From Acanthamoeba castellanii str. Neff (taxonomy: Eukaryota > Discosea > Longamoebia > Acanthamoebidae), in assembly GCF_000313135.1 (NCBI RefSeq), contig NW_004457343.1, positions 345,321 through 409,320 on the forward strand: a stretch of 64,000 nucleotides of DNA, written 5' to 3'. Below, piece after piece: positions 35,556-45,347 of this stretch (positions within the stretch are counted from its first letter, which is position 1; every line of letters begins with the position of its first letter). Under the pieces are notes generated by a model. It ran no database searches. It was given only the letters and a program-made list of their open reading frames with translations, and was not told the origin of the DNA. A program made the translations under genes and the position numbers.

Positions 35556-37085
35556 TCAGTGGGAAGAGTTGAGGAAGGCGATGAGCTTGTAGAGGAGCGC
35601 CCGAGGAATGAAAGGGAGGACGTAGAGCGGCGCCGAGTTGGCCACACCCGTAATGTACACCTGATGTGTGTGTCAGCGTGCGCACGTATCAGAATGCATC
35701 ATCGATGGACGGGCGCCTGTGTGGGTGCACGTACCGGCTCGCCGAGCATCCACGCACGGTAGGACGTACGGGCAACCTCCTCAGCGGTCATCACGTTGCC
35801 GCTCTTGAAGATCAACGAGTTCTTGTTGCCGGCCACCTCGGCAAAGCTGGACGCGTTCGACAGAGCAACGGCGGGTGAGCGAGCGGGCGAGGGACGTTCG
35901 TGCTCGGGCCACAGCAAAGAGCGAGAGCTCACGCGCGAAAGCGAAAGCGAAGGCCTACGTACTTGGTCGCGGTGGCGCCGGGGCAGATGACGGTGGCGGT
36001 GATCTCGGTGCCGCTCAGCTCCTGCGCCAGAGCTTCAGTGAAGCTGGTCACGTAGGCCTTGGTGGCGAAGTAGACCGCCATACCGGGACCTGCGGGTCAT
36101 GACGGGGCGAACACAGAGCGTCAGTGGTTGCGCGGACATGCGACGCATCATCAGTGCGGCGGCCTACCAGGGACGAAGCCGGCGCCGGAGGAGATGTTCA
36201 TGACGCGTCCACGAGGCTTTCCCTCTTGGAGCAGTCGACGGACAACGAGGTGGGTGAGCTCGGTGAGGGCCACGATGTTGAGCTGCACCATCTCCATGTT
36301 CTTCTCGAACGAGATCAGGGTGAAGTCGCCGACGGCACCGAATCCGGCGTTGTTGACCAGCAACTCGGTCTGCACACACACCACACATGATCTCTTCAGC
36401 CCGCGCGTGTCGTGTCGTCTCGTGTGGTCGTGTGCCACTTACCAGGAGGTTGCTCCTCTGCACTTCATCGAAGACTTCACGCGCCGCTCCCGGCTTCGTC
36501 AGGTCTGCGCGTGAGCAGTGCACGCACGTCAGTGAGGTCACTTGGCGCAAGGCTGATGCATAGCGCGAGGGGCTGAGAGAAGGGGCGCTTTTATGCGTTG
36601 CACGGTACCCTTGGCGATGACCTTGACGTTGATCCCGTACTGGGCCTCGAGCTCCTTCTTGATCTCATCGAGCTTGTCTGCACTGCGCGCTACGAGCACC
36701 AAGTCGTGACCGTCGGCTGCCAGCAGCTTGGCGTACTCGTACCCCAGGCCACCAGATGCTCCCGTGACCTACCAGACCAGCATGAATGATATAGATTGCG
36801 GTGCGATCAAGAAGATCGGAAATCGCAAATCGCAAAAATACAACTGAATGGAAGATGGGAGCGTACGAGGGCGCAGCTCTTGGGCCATTCGTGGAGGGGC
36901 ACGCTGGGCTTGAACTTGGCGACGGGCAGTAGCTTGATGAGCTGATCCAAGACCACCGTGTAGAGCACAGCGAAGGCGAGCGAGAAGAGAGCGAACACGA
37001 AACCCACAGGGATGAAGTTGTAGACCAACCACACGTAGGCCGCCACCAAAACGACCTTCGCTGCCGGCAGAGCGTACTGCTGCAT
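35556..37085 (-). CDS. Membrane-anchored short-chain dehydrogenase (3-oxoacyl-CoA reductase / HSD17B12 type)
   Basis: Predicted ER reductase of very-long-chain fatty-acid elongation or a related steroid/retinoid SDR. The N-terminal exon has two hydrophobic segments ('AAKVVLVAAYVWLVYNFI', 'FVFALFSLAFAVLYTVVL'). The Rossmann part gives 'VTGASGGLGYEYAKLL' (T-G-x3-G-x-G), 'DLVLVARS', 'LLVNNAGFG' (NNAG), 'VMNISSGAGFVPGPGM' with the catalytic Ser, and 'AVYFATKAYV' with Y-x3-K. The end reads 'PRALLYKLIAFLNSSH'. About six introns. The distance between catalytic motifs is standard. HSD17B12-type assignment rests on the N-terminal membrane hairpin; substrate not determined. Confidence 0.82.
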
Positions 37086-37256
37086 CTCTTCCTCCTGCTC
37101 TACGCCGAATGTGGAAACAAATCAAACAATATATTTTTACTTGAATTTTTAATATGTTTAGCTGGCCAGTGGAGAAGAGGGCAAAACGAAGTGGAGGCGA
37201 GTGTCTTGACGTGAGACGCGTAGCTAGTGTACCGGGTGCTCATCGACACGTGTGCT

Positions 37257-39737
37257 TTAGTCGAAGGGAGAGTTGGTGAGGAGGCGGTAGACCATGTCCA
37301 GGGTGTTGACAGGTTGGTCCTATTGGTCGCGAACACAACAACATGACGGTGGGGGTGATTGTAACAGTGAGCCGCGTCCAGCCTGAAGAAGCTGTAGGAG
37401 AGGAGGTCAAAGTGTACCATGGGAGCGAGATGGCCAGCATTGGCAACCTCGAGGAAGGTGAGGCCCTGGGCCGCCTTGGCGTAGCCAGCGACACGACCCT
37501 GCACGGTCCAGTTTTTGAAGGGCGACTCGTTGAAGGCCGTCTTGCCGGGCCAGGTCAGGTCGCTCGTCCACATGTCACCGCCGACATAGTTGCAAATGAA
37601 GTCTGCGCAAGCAACATACAATCGTATATAAAAATAAAAAATTTGTCAGCAAAGTCACACCAACACATGACGGGGGGACAAGCATACCCAGCATGCCAGA
37701 GTAGACCAGCACGCGGATCTTGTTGGCCAGCAGGTTGGGAATGTGAACGTCCAGGTTGCTGATCCAGTCGCCACTGGAATGCAAACGAGAGGGCGTGAGC
37801 CATCGCAATGCCTCGAACGAAGTGCATGCAGCTGATGAGAGAGGCGTGCGTACAGAAGGGCGATGTGAGGCGTGGCGGCACAGTCTTCCCACTGAACGTC
37901 GGGCCTGGCGCCGATGGCCTGCTTGACCGACGGTTGCTACAGGCGTTGCAGGAATGCGTAGAACAAGATAAAGAGGTCAGTATTGTGTACGTCAACAGTC
38001 AACGAGGAGACACGAGAGAAGACAACGCACGTTCAGGAGCTGAGTCACTTGGTCGAAGCTGTAGCACAGCGGCTCAACGGCGCAGGGCACCTTCCAGTTG
38101 TAAGGCTGCAAAAATCACAGGTTAGCTGGTGTGCGGCGCAGCTGACCCGGTGACGATGATGACCGAACGTACGTTCACGGCATAGCCCAGGTTGATGCTC
38201 ATGGCGGCCATGATGCCCGTCATGGTGAGCTGGCACTGCTCAAACGCGAAGCCAAACGCACCTAGCGCAATGCAACGAGGGTGGGTGTGAATACATCAGA
38301 GCGCGACACACTTCGGTCCCTGGTGTGTGCATACCTCCGAGCGAAATGAGTTCCTGGCAGATCGAAGCCGAACCCTTGGCAATGACGTACTCAGCCTCGC
38401 CGATCAGCTTGTACTTGTACCTACACCACAGATTCGTGTTGTGATGAGAATTTACCACTTGCTCCACGGTGCGCTAAAGGTTGAATGTGTGTTGTGGGGC
38501 TGAGACGTACGCAAACTCGGGGTAGGCGGCGTATTGGATGTAGGGGTCGACCCAGCCGTTGCCGATACCGATGCCGTTCAGGTTGATGTGGAAAGGACCG
38601 TCGCGGTTCTGGTTGCCCACGAGCGTGCGGTAGGCAAACGCGGGAACTGGGTGGTGCGGAGATGGTATGTTGTGGTGAGTACTTCAGAGAAGCGATGGTT
38701 GCAGAAGCGTCTCTATGAGAGAAGTGTGGGCAGTACCGTAGTGGCCGGCATACTAGAGATACACATGGCGCGGGGGAGGAGGTGATTGGTCAGATGGTGA
38801 GCAAGTAATGTGGAGCCCTGGGTGATGTTGGTTGGTGAGCAGTGACTCAAGACTACAAAACGTACCGACTCGCCCATGATGTAGAACGGGAGCTTGTTGT
38901 ACTGCGGGTACATGAGGAAGAAGTTCTGCATGAACACGTAGAGGTCCTGAGCAATGACCTCCTCCGTGGTCTCGTAGTCGAGCGCGCTGTCGGCGTAGGA
39001 GAAACCTGTGGAGCGGCGGTCGCCAATTGTTAGACACCGACTCGAGCCTCGTGTCATGGCGTGTAATGGCGACGTTGGACGACGACGACGTACCGGTGCC
39101 GACGGGCTGGTCGATGTACAGGAGGTTGGCGAACGAGTTCCAGCTGTAGGGGTTGCGCTTCAGCGAGAGGTTTTGCTCCACGGAGAAGGGACCGTTTTCC
39201 TGTGCGCGCGTAGAGATCGGTTCATGGTGAGTACTGACAGGTATCGGCACTCGAGCCACTACATGCGAGCGATGGTGGTTCGATGTGGACGTACGGTGAA
39301 CAGAGCGAGCAGCGAAGAGCAGCCGGGGCCTGCAAGATGAAATAAAAAAAAGATGGATGTTCGAATCAAGGTCACTAAAACCAACGCGTGGCGAGTGGGC
39401 GTACCTCCAGTGAGCCAGACGATCAGCGGATCGGTGGACGGCTTCGAGCGCGACTCAAACATCCAGAAGAACAGGTGGGTGCCGTTCGCGTAGGTGCCGT
39501 TAATCGTGATGTAACCTGCATGTTTTCGATGAGCACGTTAAATCGTAATGCATGATGTGAAAGAACGAAATGGAATGCAATCGTCGTACCGCTGTGCTGG
39601 GTGACGTTTTCGGGGCCGAATTCGGGGCTGACTACACGGTGGTGCTCAGTGGAGGGCACGACCTTCTCGGCCAAGCACAAGGCCGGCAAAAGCACGACGC
39701 ATGCGAGCGCGATCAACAACAGCGCTGACCTAGCCAT
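37257..39737 (-). CDS. Serine carboxypeptidase (peptidase family S10), secreted/lysosomal
   Basis: Signal peptide '[20 protein letters not shown]'. The body shows '[14 protein letters not shown]', '[20 protein letters not shown]' and 'LPFYIMGES' spliced to the 16-nt microexon 'YAGHY' and then 'VPAFAYRTL'. This supplies the nucleophilic Ser of GESYAG. '[10 protein letters not shown]' and '[17 protein letters not shown]' supply the catalytic Asp, and '[11 protein letters not shown]' splices to '[14 protein letters not shown]' to give the catalytic His. The triad is complete. N-x-T glycosylation sites occur ([17 protein letters not shown]). About 11 exons. Likely a digestive lysosomal or secreted enzyme of a phagotrophic cell. 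Confidence 0.93.
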
Positions 39738-39915
39738 GTGTGTTGTGTTGGGCAGCTCCGTGGAAAGATGACCCCAAGACCTTTGTGTGAGTAATTGGGG
39801 CGAAGCTCAAGGTCGCCCCATCATTATGTCGACAGTGCAGCACTGGGCGGGGCGAAAAAAAAAGCAAAATAAAAAAGGCCAAAAAGACAATCGACAAAAC
39901 GCAACGGCCGGAGAG

Positions 39916-41030
39916 ATGAGCATCAACATTCGGCCGGCCACGAAGGAGGACGCACTTTTTTTGGGATGGGTGGTCGTGCACGCTGCGCAGTCGCATCTAG
40001 AGTGGGGCTTCTTCGAGGCGGAACTGTACGTCCTGCATCTTTCAAAGATTGCTCCGGAGGCAAGAGTGCCGCCTGCTCTGTTGTCTCACCCGAGCTCGCT
40101 CACTTGCCGCAACCCTTCGTCTTGCGTGACACGGCCTTTATCAGACCCGACATGACGGAGGAGAGGATAGCACTGATGAAGGAGATTATCGAATCTGACG
40201 AGCCCTCCTTCATCCGCTGGGACGGGTTCCTCATCGCCGAGGTGGACGGCGTTCCTGCTGCTGGTATGCCTCGACCTCGCCTTTTCTCTTTGTTTATTTG
40301 CTTATTCTATTTCTATTTATATTTGTGCATATGCAGGTCTAAGCGGTTATGAGACAAAACTTAAGTCGGGAGAGGTGTACAGCCAGCTGCTCCTGGAGGG
40401 TATGAAGCGTCGAGGCTGGACCGAGACCGCCATCGATGAATACCACAAGCGGTACGCGGGGTGCTTGTGTGATCTCGTTGCGCGCACACGCTGACCTTCT
40501 TCCTGCGCCTCCCTCTCGCCATCTAAGGAGCTACGGCGTGCTGGCGGTGTGGCCTGATCTGCACGGTAATCGATTCAGCTCTTGGCCCGTTCTTTCGGTT
40601 GATCTCAGCAAGGCTCACATTTATTTGCTTTCCGGTCATTGGCCAATCCACCGCAGATGTGGAGAACCACTGGGTGGTCGAGTGGGTGGCCACACGGCCC
40701 GAGTACCGGAGACGAGGACTCGTGAACCAGCTTCTCCTACGAGTTCTGGATATTGGTTTGCCTTCGCCCCGCGCGCTCACGACCACATACACGCACGCAT
40801 GCACACCGCACACGACCACGCACACGCGCATGCACGCTCATGATTCGACCTATGCAGGAAGAGAGAAGGGCTATAAGAAGGCACAGGTCTCATTGATGAT
40901 AGAGAACGCTCCGGCGCGGAGAGCCTACGAAAAGCTGGGCTTCTCGGAGTATAACACGATCACCTCGCCGCTCCTCTCGAAGCTTCATCTCAAGACCACG
41001 GGCATTCTGAACTTGCGTATGAGCCTATGA
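39916..41030 (+). CDS. GNAT-family N-acetyltransferase
   Basis: Start 'MSINIRPATKEDALFLGWVV' is the usual first strand and helix of a GNAT. Later exons give 'GFLIAEVDGVPAAG', 'VVEWVATRPEYRRRGLVNQL' (acetyl-CoA pyrophosphate loop R-x-x-G-x-x-x-x-L) and 'QVSLMIENAPARRAYEKLGF' (motif B, N-x-x-A-x-x-x-Y). About six introns; one around 40770-40855 is CACGCA-rich. It converges with ETFRF1 with about 75 bp between stops and diverges from the carboxypeptidase gene over about 180 bp. The substrate (small molecule or protein) is unknown. Confidence 0.85.
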
Positions 41031-41107
41031 ACATCTATCTTCTTATATTGAATGGTGAATAATAAAAAGCACAGTGCTGGCACCTTCTGTACACGAGTCC
41101 TCGCGCG

Positions 41108-41656
41108 CTAGAAGCCCGATGGCAATGGAGCCTCTGCAGCACATCGCACGACATAACATGTCACACGGATGGTGAGCGAAACGCAAGAAGCACGCGACAG
41201 ACGGGGAAAGCAAACCGGCTTTCTCTTTGAACTTCTCGAACTCGGATGCTACCATCTCGTCCTCGCGATCGGGGTTGTACTGCTTTCGCAGGGTGCGATA
41301 CTTGTGCAGCTTCACCAGCGCCTCCAGCTCCTGTAATATGTACTCGCCCTGCACCACCAGCACCCGAGAGAGTGTTGGCTACTGCACAATGCCTTATGGG
41401 GGGGGGGGGGTTGAAAGTACACGCCGGAAGGCTTGGTCGATCTTCTCAGGGTCGGTTTCGTCCTTGGTGGCGAAGAAGGCCCGCTTGGCACCCGGCCGCA
41501 GTTTATCCAGCCCCGCAGGGTAGTCTCGCCCCACCCAGATCATCTGCAGTGCACCAATCGAGTTAACCATCGACCGAACTCCCGCCATTACGCATGAAGG
41601 TAACATACCTGCTTGTACAGGTTGCGCGCTGCCGTGCGAGATGAGTTCTGCGCCAT
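41108..41656 (-). CDS. ETFRF1: LYR-motif protein ETFRF1/LYRM5 (electron transfer flavoprotein regulator)
   Basis: Small mitochondrial LYR protein that in animals removes FAD from electron transfer flavoprotein. The first exon is 'MAQNSSRTAARNLYKQ' (LYK motif). The second has 'MIWVGRDYPAGLDKLR' and 'TDPEKIDQAFRR', the third 'GEYILQELEALVKLHKYRT', all close to the animal protein. A splice to a short last exon ending at 41108 is likely ('KAEAPLPSGF'). The intron before the third exon contains a run of about 12 C. Total about 100 residues, matching the family. Confidence 0.88.
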
Positions 41657-41932
41657 CTGTGGTCGAGTGGCTGCGTTCCAATTTATCTGATAATTTTTGT
41701 CCCCTTTTTTTGTTTTTCTTTTCGCAACACCCCTTCGACAAACAGTGGCCATGACAGGTGAAGATAGAAGACATCGAGGTGTTCACCCTTCGGAACATCA
41801 GAAGCGCGCTGACTTGCGCGCTGACTTTTCTTACGGCAGCCGAAGGCTTGGAGGCGAGATCTCCTTCTGAATTCCTGCCCTCTCGTTCAAGGTGTTGCTC
41901 CTCCCCTCGACAGCCTTATTGCATCATCAAGC

Positions 41933-42393
41933 ATGGCCTACCGAGCGCTACAGAGGCGTTACCCTCACGTTTTTACCGAGAGCGTACGCGCTTGGATTGC
42001 TTCGTTCGTCCCGGTACCCTGACCCTAACCTGTTCCTCTTCCTGTGTGAGTGCAGTCCAAGCCGGTCTGGACGACGCTCGTCCCAGTTGTTGGTACAAAC
42101 ACACCTCTTTCTGGTAATCGCTTCCCTCTAACATGCTCGCATGTGGTTCACAGCTACCGGGTGCCTTTGGGCCGGCTACAGTGGCGTCCGCCGTCTAACA
42201 TACCGCGCCAAGTACGCCACCCCGGCACGGTCCATTGCAAGTGTTGAACTCATAACACCCATTCAGGCATCGTGGAAAGGAACCGTGGGACGAAGAGGGC
42301 AAGGAGAAGCTCGTCACCCGAGACACTGCCCTCTCGCAAGCCTCCCAGTGGGACAAAGCGATGTCTCCTCCCCCGCCGCCCAAGAAGCAGTGA
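41933..42393 (+). CDS. Small single-pass membrane protein, function unknown
   Basis: About 95 residues in four small exons: 'MAYRALQRRYPHVFTES', then 'SKPVWTTLVPVV' joined to 'ATGCLWAGYSGVRRLTYRAK', then 'EPWDEEGKEKLVTRD' and 'MSPPPPPKKQ'. The middle forms one likely membrane helix followed by basic residues. Size and composition recall accessory subunits of mitochondrial respiratory complexes, but I do not recognise a family. The exact border of the third intron is uncertain: in-phase choices exist at GTGTTG with either of two acceptors. Confidence 0.5.
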
Positions 42394-42463
42394 ATAAAAA
42401 GAGGGGAGAAATGGTGTTTCGCTTTTTCAAGTCTTTTTACTCGATCAAGAAGAAAAGCTGAAG

Positions 42464-43238
42464 ATGTCGCTCATGAATGCTGATAACCGACACCGCGTGA
42501 TTTACGTTGGTACAGTAGGCCCAACCATTTTCCCTCCATAACGCGCTCTTTCAGAACTGGAATTAAATTCAATCTCATCATTTAATCTCGGGGGGGGGAC
42601 CTGATGGCACGGCACAGGTGGTCTGGCAGACGAAGTGACGGAGGAAACACTAAAGGCTGCTTTCATCCCCTTTGGCGAAATTGTGGACGTCATGATCCCC
42701 ATGAACTATGAACAGAGTACACCACCCCCCCAGTCCCCCCTCTGGCTGTGCGGCCCTTGTCGCACTGCCCGCGCCGTAGTAGAGCGTGCATGCGCACAGT
42801 GACGCCGCACGCTGACCCTGGTGCGTGCTGTGGCCAATGCGTGGCGAGCGCAGACAAGAACCGAGGCTTCGGGTTTGTGGAGTTTGAGGTGCGGGAGGAC
42901 GCCATGGCGGCGCAGGAGAACATGCACAATGGGGAGCTCTTCGGCAAGGTGCTTTCCGTCAACCTTGCCCGTGCCCGCAACATTGACAAGAACAGAGCCG
43001 GTACCGTCTTCTCTTCATTCACCACCCCACACTTGCGTTGGCTTATCTGCGAGTGAGTGAGTGTGCAATCATCTGCTGCGAGCGCCTTGTTCAATTGGCT
43101 CACTCACCACGTTTGCGCGAATGCCTGTACGCAGTGTGGGAGTCGAATCCGGACGAGTACTATAAGGTCGATGAGGATGGTGAGGGCGCTGAAGGCCAGC
43201 AGCCCGAGAGCGCAGACGGCATGGACACCAAGGCCTAA
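42464..43238 (+). CDS. RRM protein related to the RNA-binding domain of cyclophilin 33 (PPIE)
   Basis: Exon 1 ends 'RVIYVG' and joins '[20 protein letters not shown]' and '[12 protein letters not shown]', then '[20 protein letters not shown]' (RNP1), '[14 protein letters not shown]' and '[10 protein letters not shown]'. This follows the N-terminal RRM of PPIE almost residue by residue, including the P-x-V-W extension after the fold. The protein then ends in an acidic tail at 43238; no cyclophilin domain follows in the window. In metazoans the RRM of Cyp33 binds AU-rich RNA and MLL PHD3; whether that applies here is unknown. Confidence 0.85.
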
Positions 43239-43575
43239 CGTTCGTGCGCTTGCGCATTTTTTTTGTTTCTGATAAACCATCACGCTTGCATTCGGTGTCG
43301 TGTGCGGCTAGCTGGCGCATAACATCCGCGACGAGGCCCAGCCACACGCAAGTTGTCAGGGCTTCTGATCGTGTTGAAGTGTTCACTGTTCACTCCACGC
43401 CCGTGCGTTCAGGGGGCGCACTTGTGGGGAAAGACGCGACGAACGGTTTTCATGAATTCCGTGGCGGAAGCTGCCAGCAAGGACAGCGTCAGCACGAAGT
43501 CCCAAGACAGAACGTCAAAGCTCTCATTCACAGATCCGCCACATACTCACCCATCCACACAAGAAGCCATACAGC
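43239..43575. other. Intergenic gap, RRM gene to reticulon
   Basis: About 340 bp with no convincing gene. It includes a GT/CT-rich tract and probably the reticulon 5' leader. Confidence 0.5.
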
Positions 43576-44882
43576 ATGTCGTCCGATGAACAACCGCAGA
43601 AGGTGGTGGTCTCCTCCACCGGCCCGTCCAGCGCCGAGCCTGCCGAATTGGCCGATTCGACTGGTGCGCGACCACTTGCTTACCAAAACAGTGTTGGGGT
43701 GTCGTCAATCATCGAAGAACAGAATGGGATTTATTGTAGTTGTTAGTGTTGCGGTATGTGTTGGTGTTGGCCATTGAATTGGTCCTGGGAAACAATTGTA
43801 ACCCACTGACAATGTTTGGTTGCTTCACTGCGCAGAGGGTACCCCTTTCGTTGACGCCTTGAAGAAGAGCCCCTTCTATTCCCATGGTACGCGAGCCAAA
43901 GCTCTCATAGACTCTTACTTGATCGCTCTCATCTTCGCCATTCCATTAATCGCGAAGAGGCTGCTCATCTGGGTTTTTATATGCGTTGATGGAACAGTTT
44001 CCTCCATTCTCCACTGGAACGACCCCGTCCAGTCGGCGCTGCTCTTCGGCATCGGCAACTTCTTTTTCTTCCTCATTACCTGTGGCGATTATACCGTCGT
44101 GAGCCTGTTCGCCTACCTGGCCCTCGCCCTTCTCTTCGTCGCTGGCGTCTACGCCAACGGCACCCTCCTGCGAGCCTACCTCAAGAAGGAGAAATACGAG
44201 AACCCCTTCTCGTACGTCATCAACTCCCCCTATCCATGCTTCGGGGCAAATTTGATCACCCAGGCTTCAAATTTGGCACCGGTGGCAGCTTGATCTTGGC
44301 TGATTTTCGTGTGGTAAAACAGCGCCAAGCTCAAGAACCCTTTCGTGCTGGCTGAGGGCGACCTCAAGCCCCACGTCGACGCCTTCGTTGGCGTGGTCAA
44401 CGACTTCCTCCACCTGACCAGGCACGCCATCTACTTCACCGACACCGTCTTCTCCGTCAAGGTATACCACCTCCCTCCATTGATGATTGCACCGCACCAC
44501 CTTGACGAGCCGCAACTCACCTGCCCCCTTTTCTCATCACAGATCGCTGTGATCGTGTGGTTCATCGCTATCGTTGGTGGTGCCTTCTCTGGCATCGTCC
44601 TCCTCTACGGCAGTACGTGCCCCTCCTTCGCTTCAACGCTCTTACAATCGCGAGCGCGTTCGCCAACGATGAGCGTCCAGAGGACGGTGGCTGATCACTC
44701 TCTCACCTTTCCCTGCTTCCACTTGTGCAGTCTTCCTCGCCGCTTTCGTGTGGCCCAGGATCTACCAGGAGAAGCAGGCCGACATCGACCGTGTCTACGG
44801 CATCGCCCTCGCTCACCTCAACCAGTACTACGACCTGGTGATCTCCAAGCTCCCTCTGGGCAAGAAGAAGAAGGAAGAGTAA
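43576..44882 (+). CDS. Reticulon-family ER-shaping protein
   Basis: The reticulon homology domain is read from 'SHVSSILHWNDPVQSALLFG', 'NFFFFLITCGDYTVVSLFAY' and 'LALALLFVAGVYANGTLL', the first membrane hairpin. Then comes the loop 'DLKPHVDAFVGVVNDFLHL', and the second hairpin 'IAVIVWFIAIVGGAFSGIVLLYG' is followed by 'FVWPRIYQEKQADIDRVYG' and a Lys/Glu tail 'KKKKEE' like an ER-retrieval signal. The first exon is a short Ser/Pro leader (MSSDEQPQK). An intron hidden inside an open frame (about 43887-44000) must be removed to give the canonical 'V-S-S-I-L-H-W' start. Inserts into tubular ER membrane with both ends cytosolic. Confidence 0.88.
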
Positions 44883-45347
44883 GAGTAAGAGCCCACACAC
44901 CACGTGGTAGGCCGTGAACTCATTCTTCACAAGTCGGGAGTCTTTTTCTATTTATCCACCACTCACCAAATGCACCCTCATCAAGAGAGCTCGCCCCACT
45001 TGTGTTCTGTTCACCTTCACCTTCAGCAACAGCGAGCGCCTACTTTCTTCTCTTTTTCCCCTTTCGCGTGCAGGGCAGGCGACGGTTGAAATTTCAGAGG
45101 CCCGATTTTGTGCGCAGCTTGTCGTTTCCGGTTCATTTTCACGCAACTACCCGCACGTAACTACGGTTTCTCCGATTTGTCGTCTGCGTCATCTGGCATC
45201 AACTACACAAAGGACAAGCAAATCCACAAGAGAGTAGCAAGCACACGTCGAACATCCTTCTCTTCTTCTTTCCACGAAGATCTTCCATTTCTTCTTTGTA
45301 AATCTGTGCATAGCTACTCTTCTCCATCTTTCCTCTTCTTCTCCACG
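44883..45347. other. Intergenic gap before the long coiled-coil gene
   Basis: About 465 bp: reticulon 3' end and a CT-rich leader (TTCTTCTT tracts near 45260-45345) of the next gene. No TATA or RNA gene seen. Confidence 0.5.

Noticed and set aside
44230..44430. Minus-strand ORF between reticulon exons
   Set aside because: Shadow of the reticulon coding exon.
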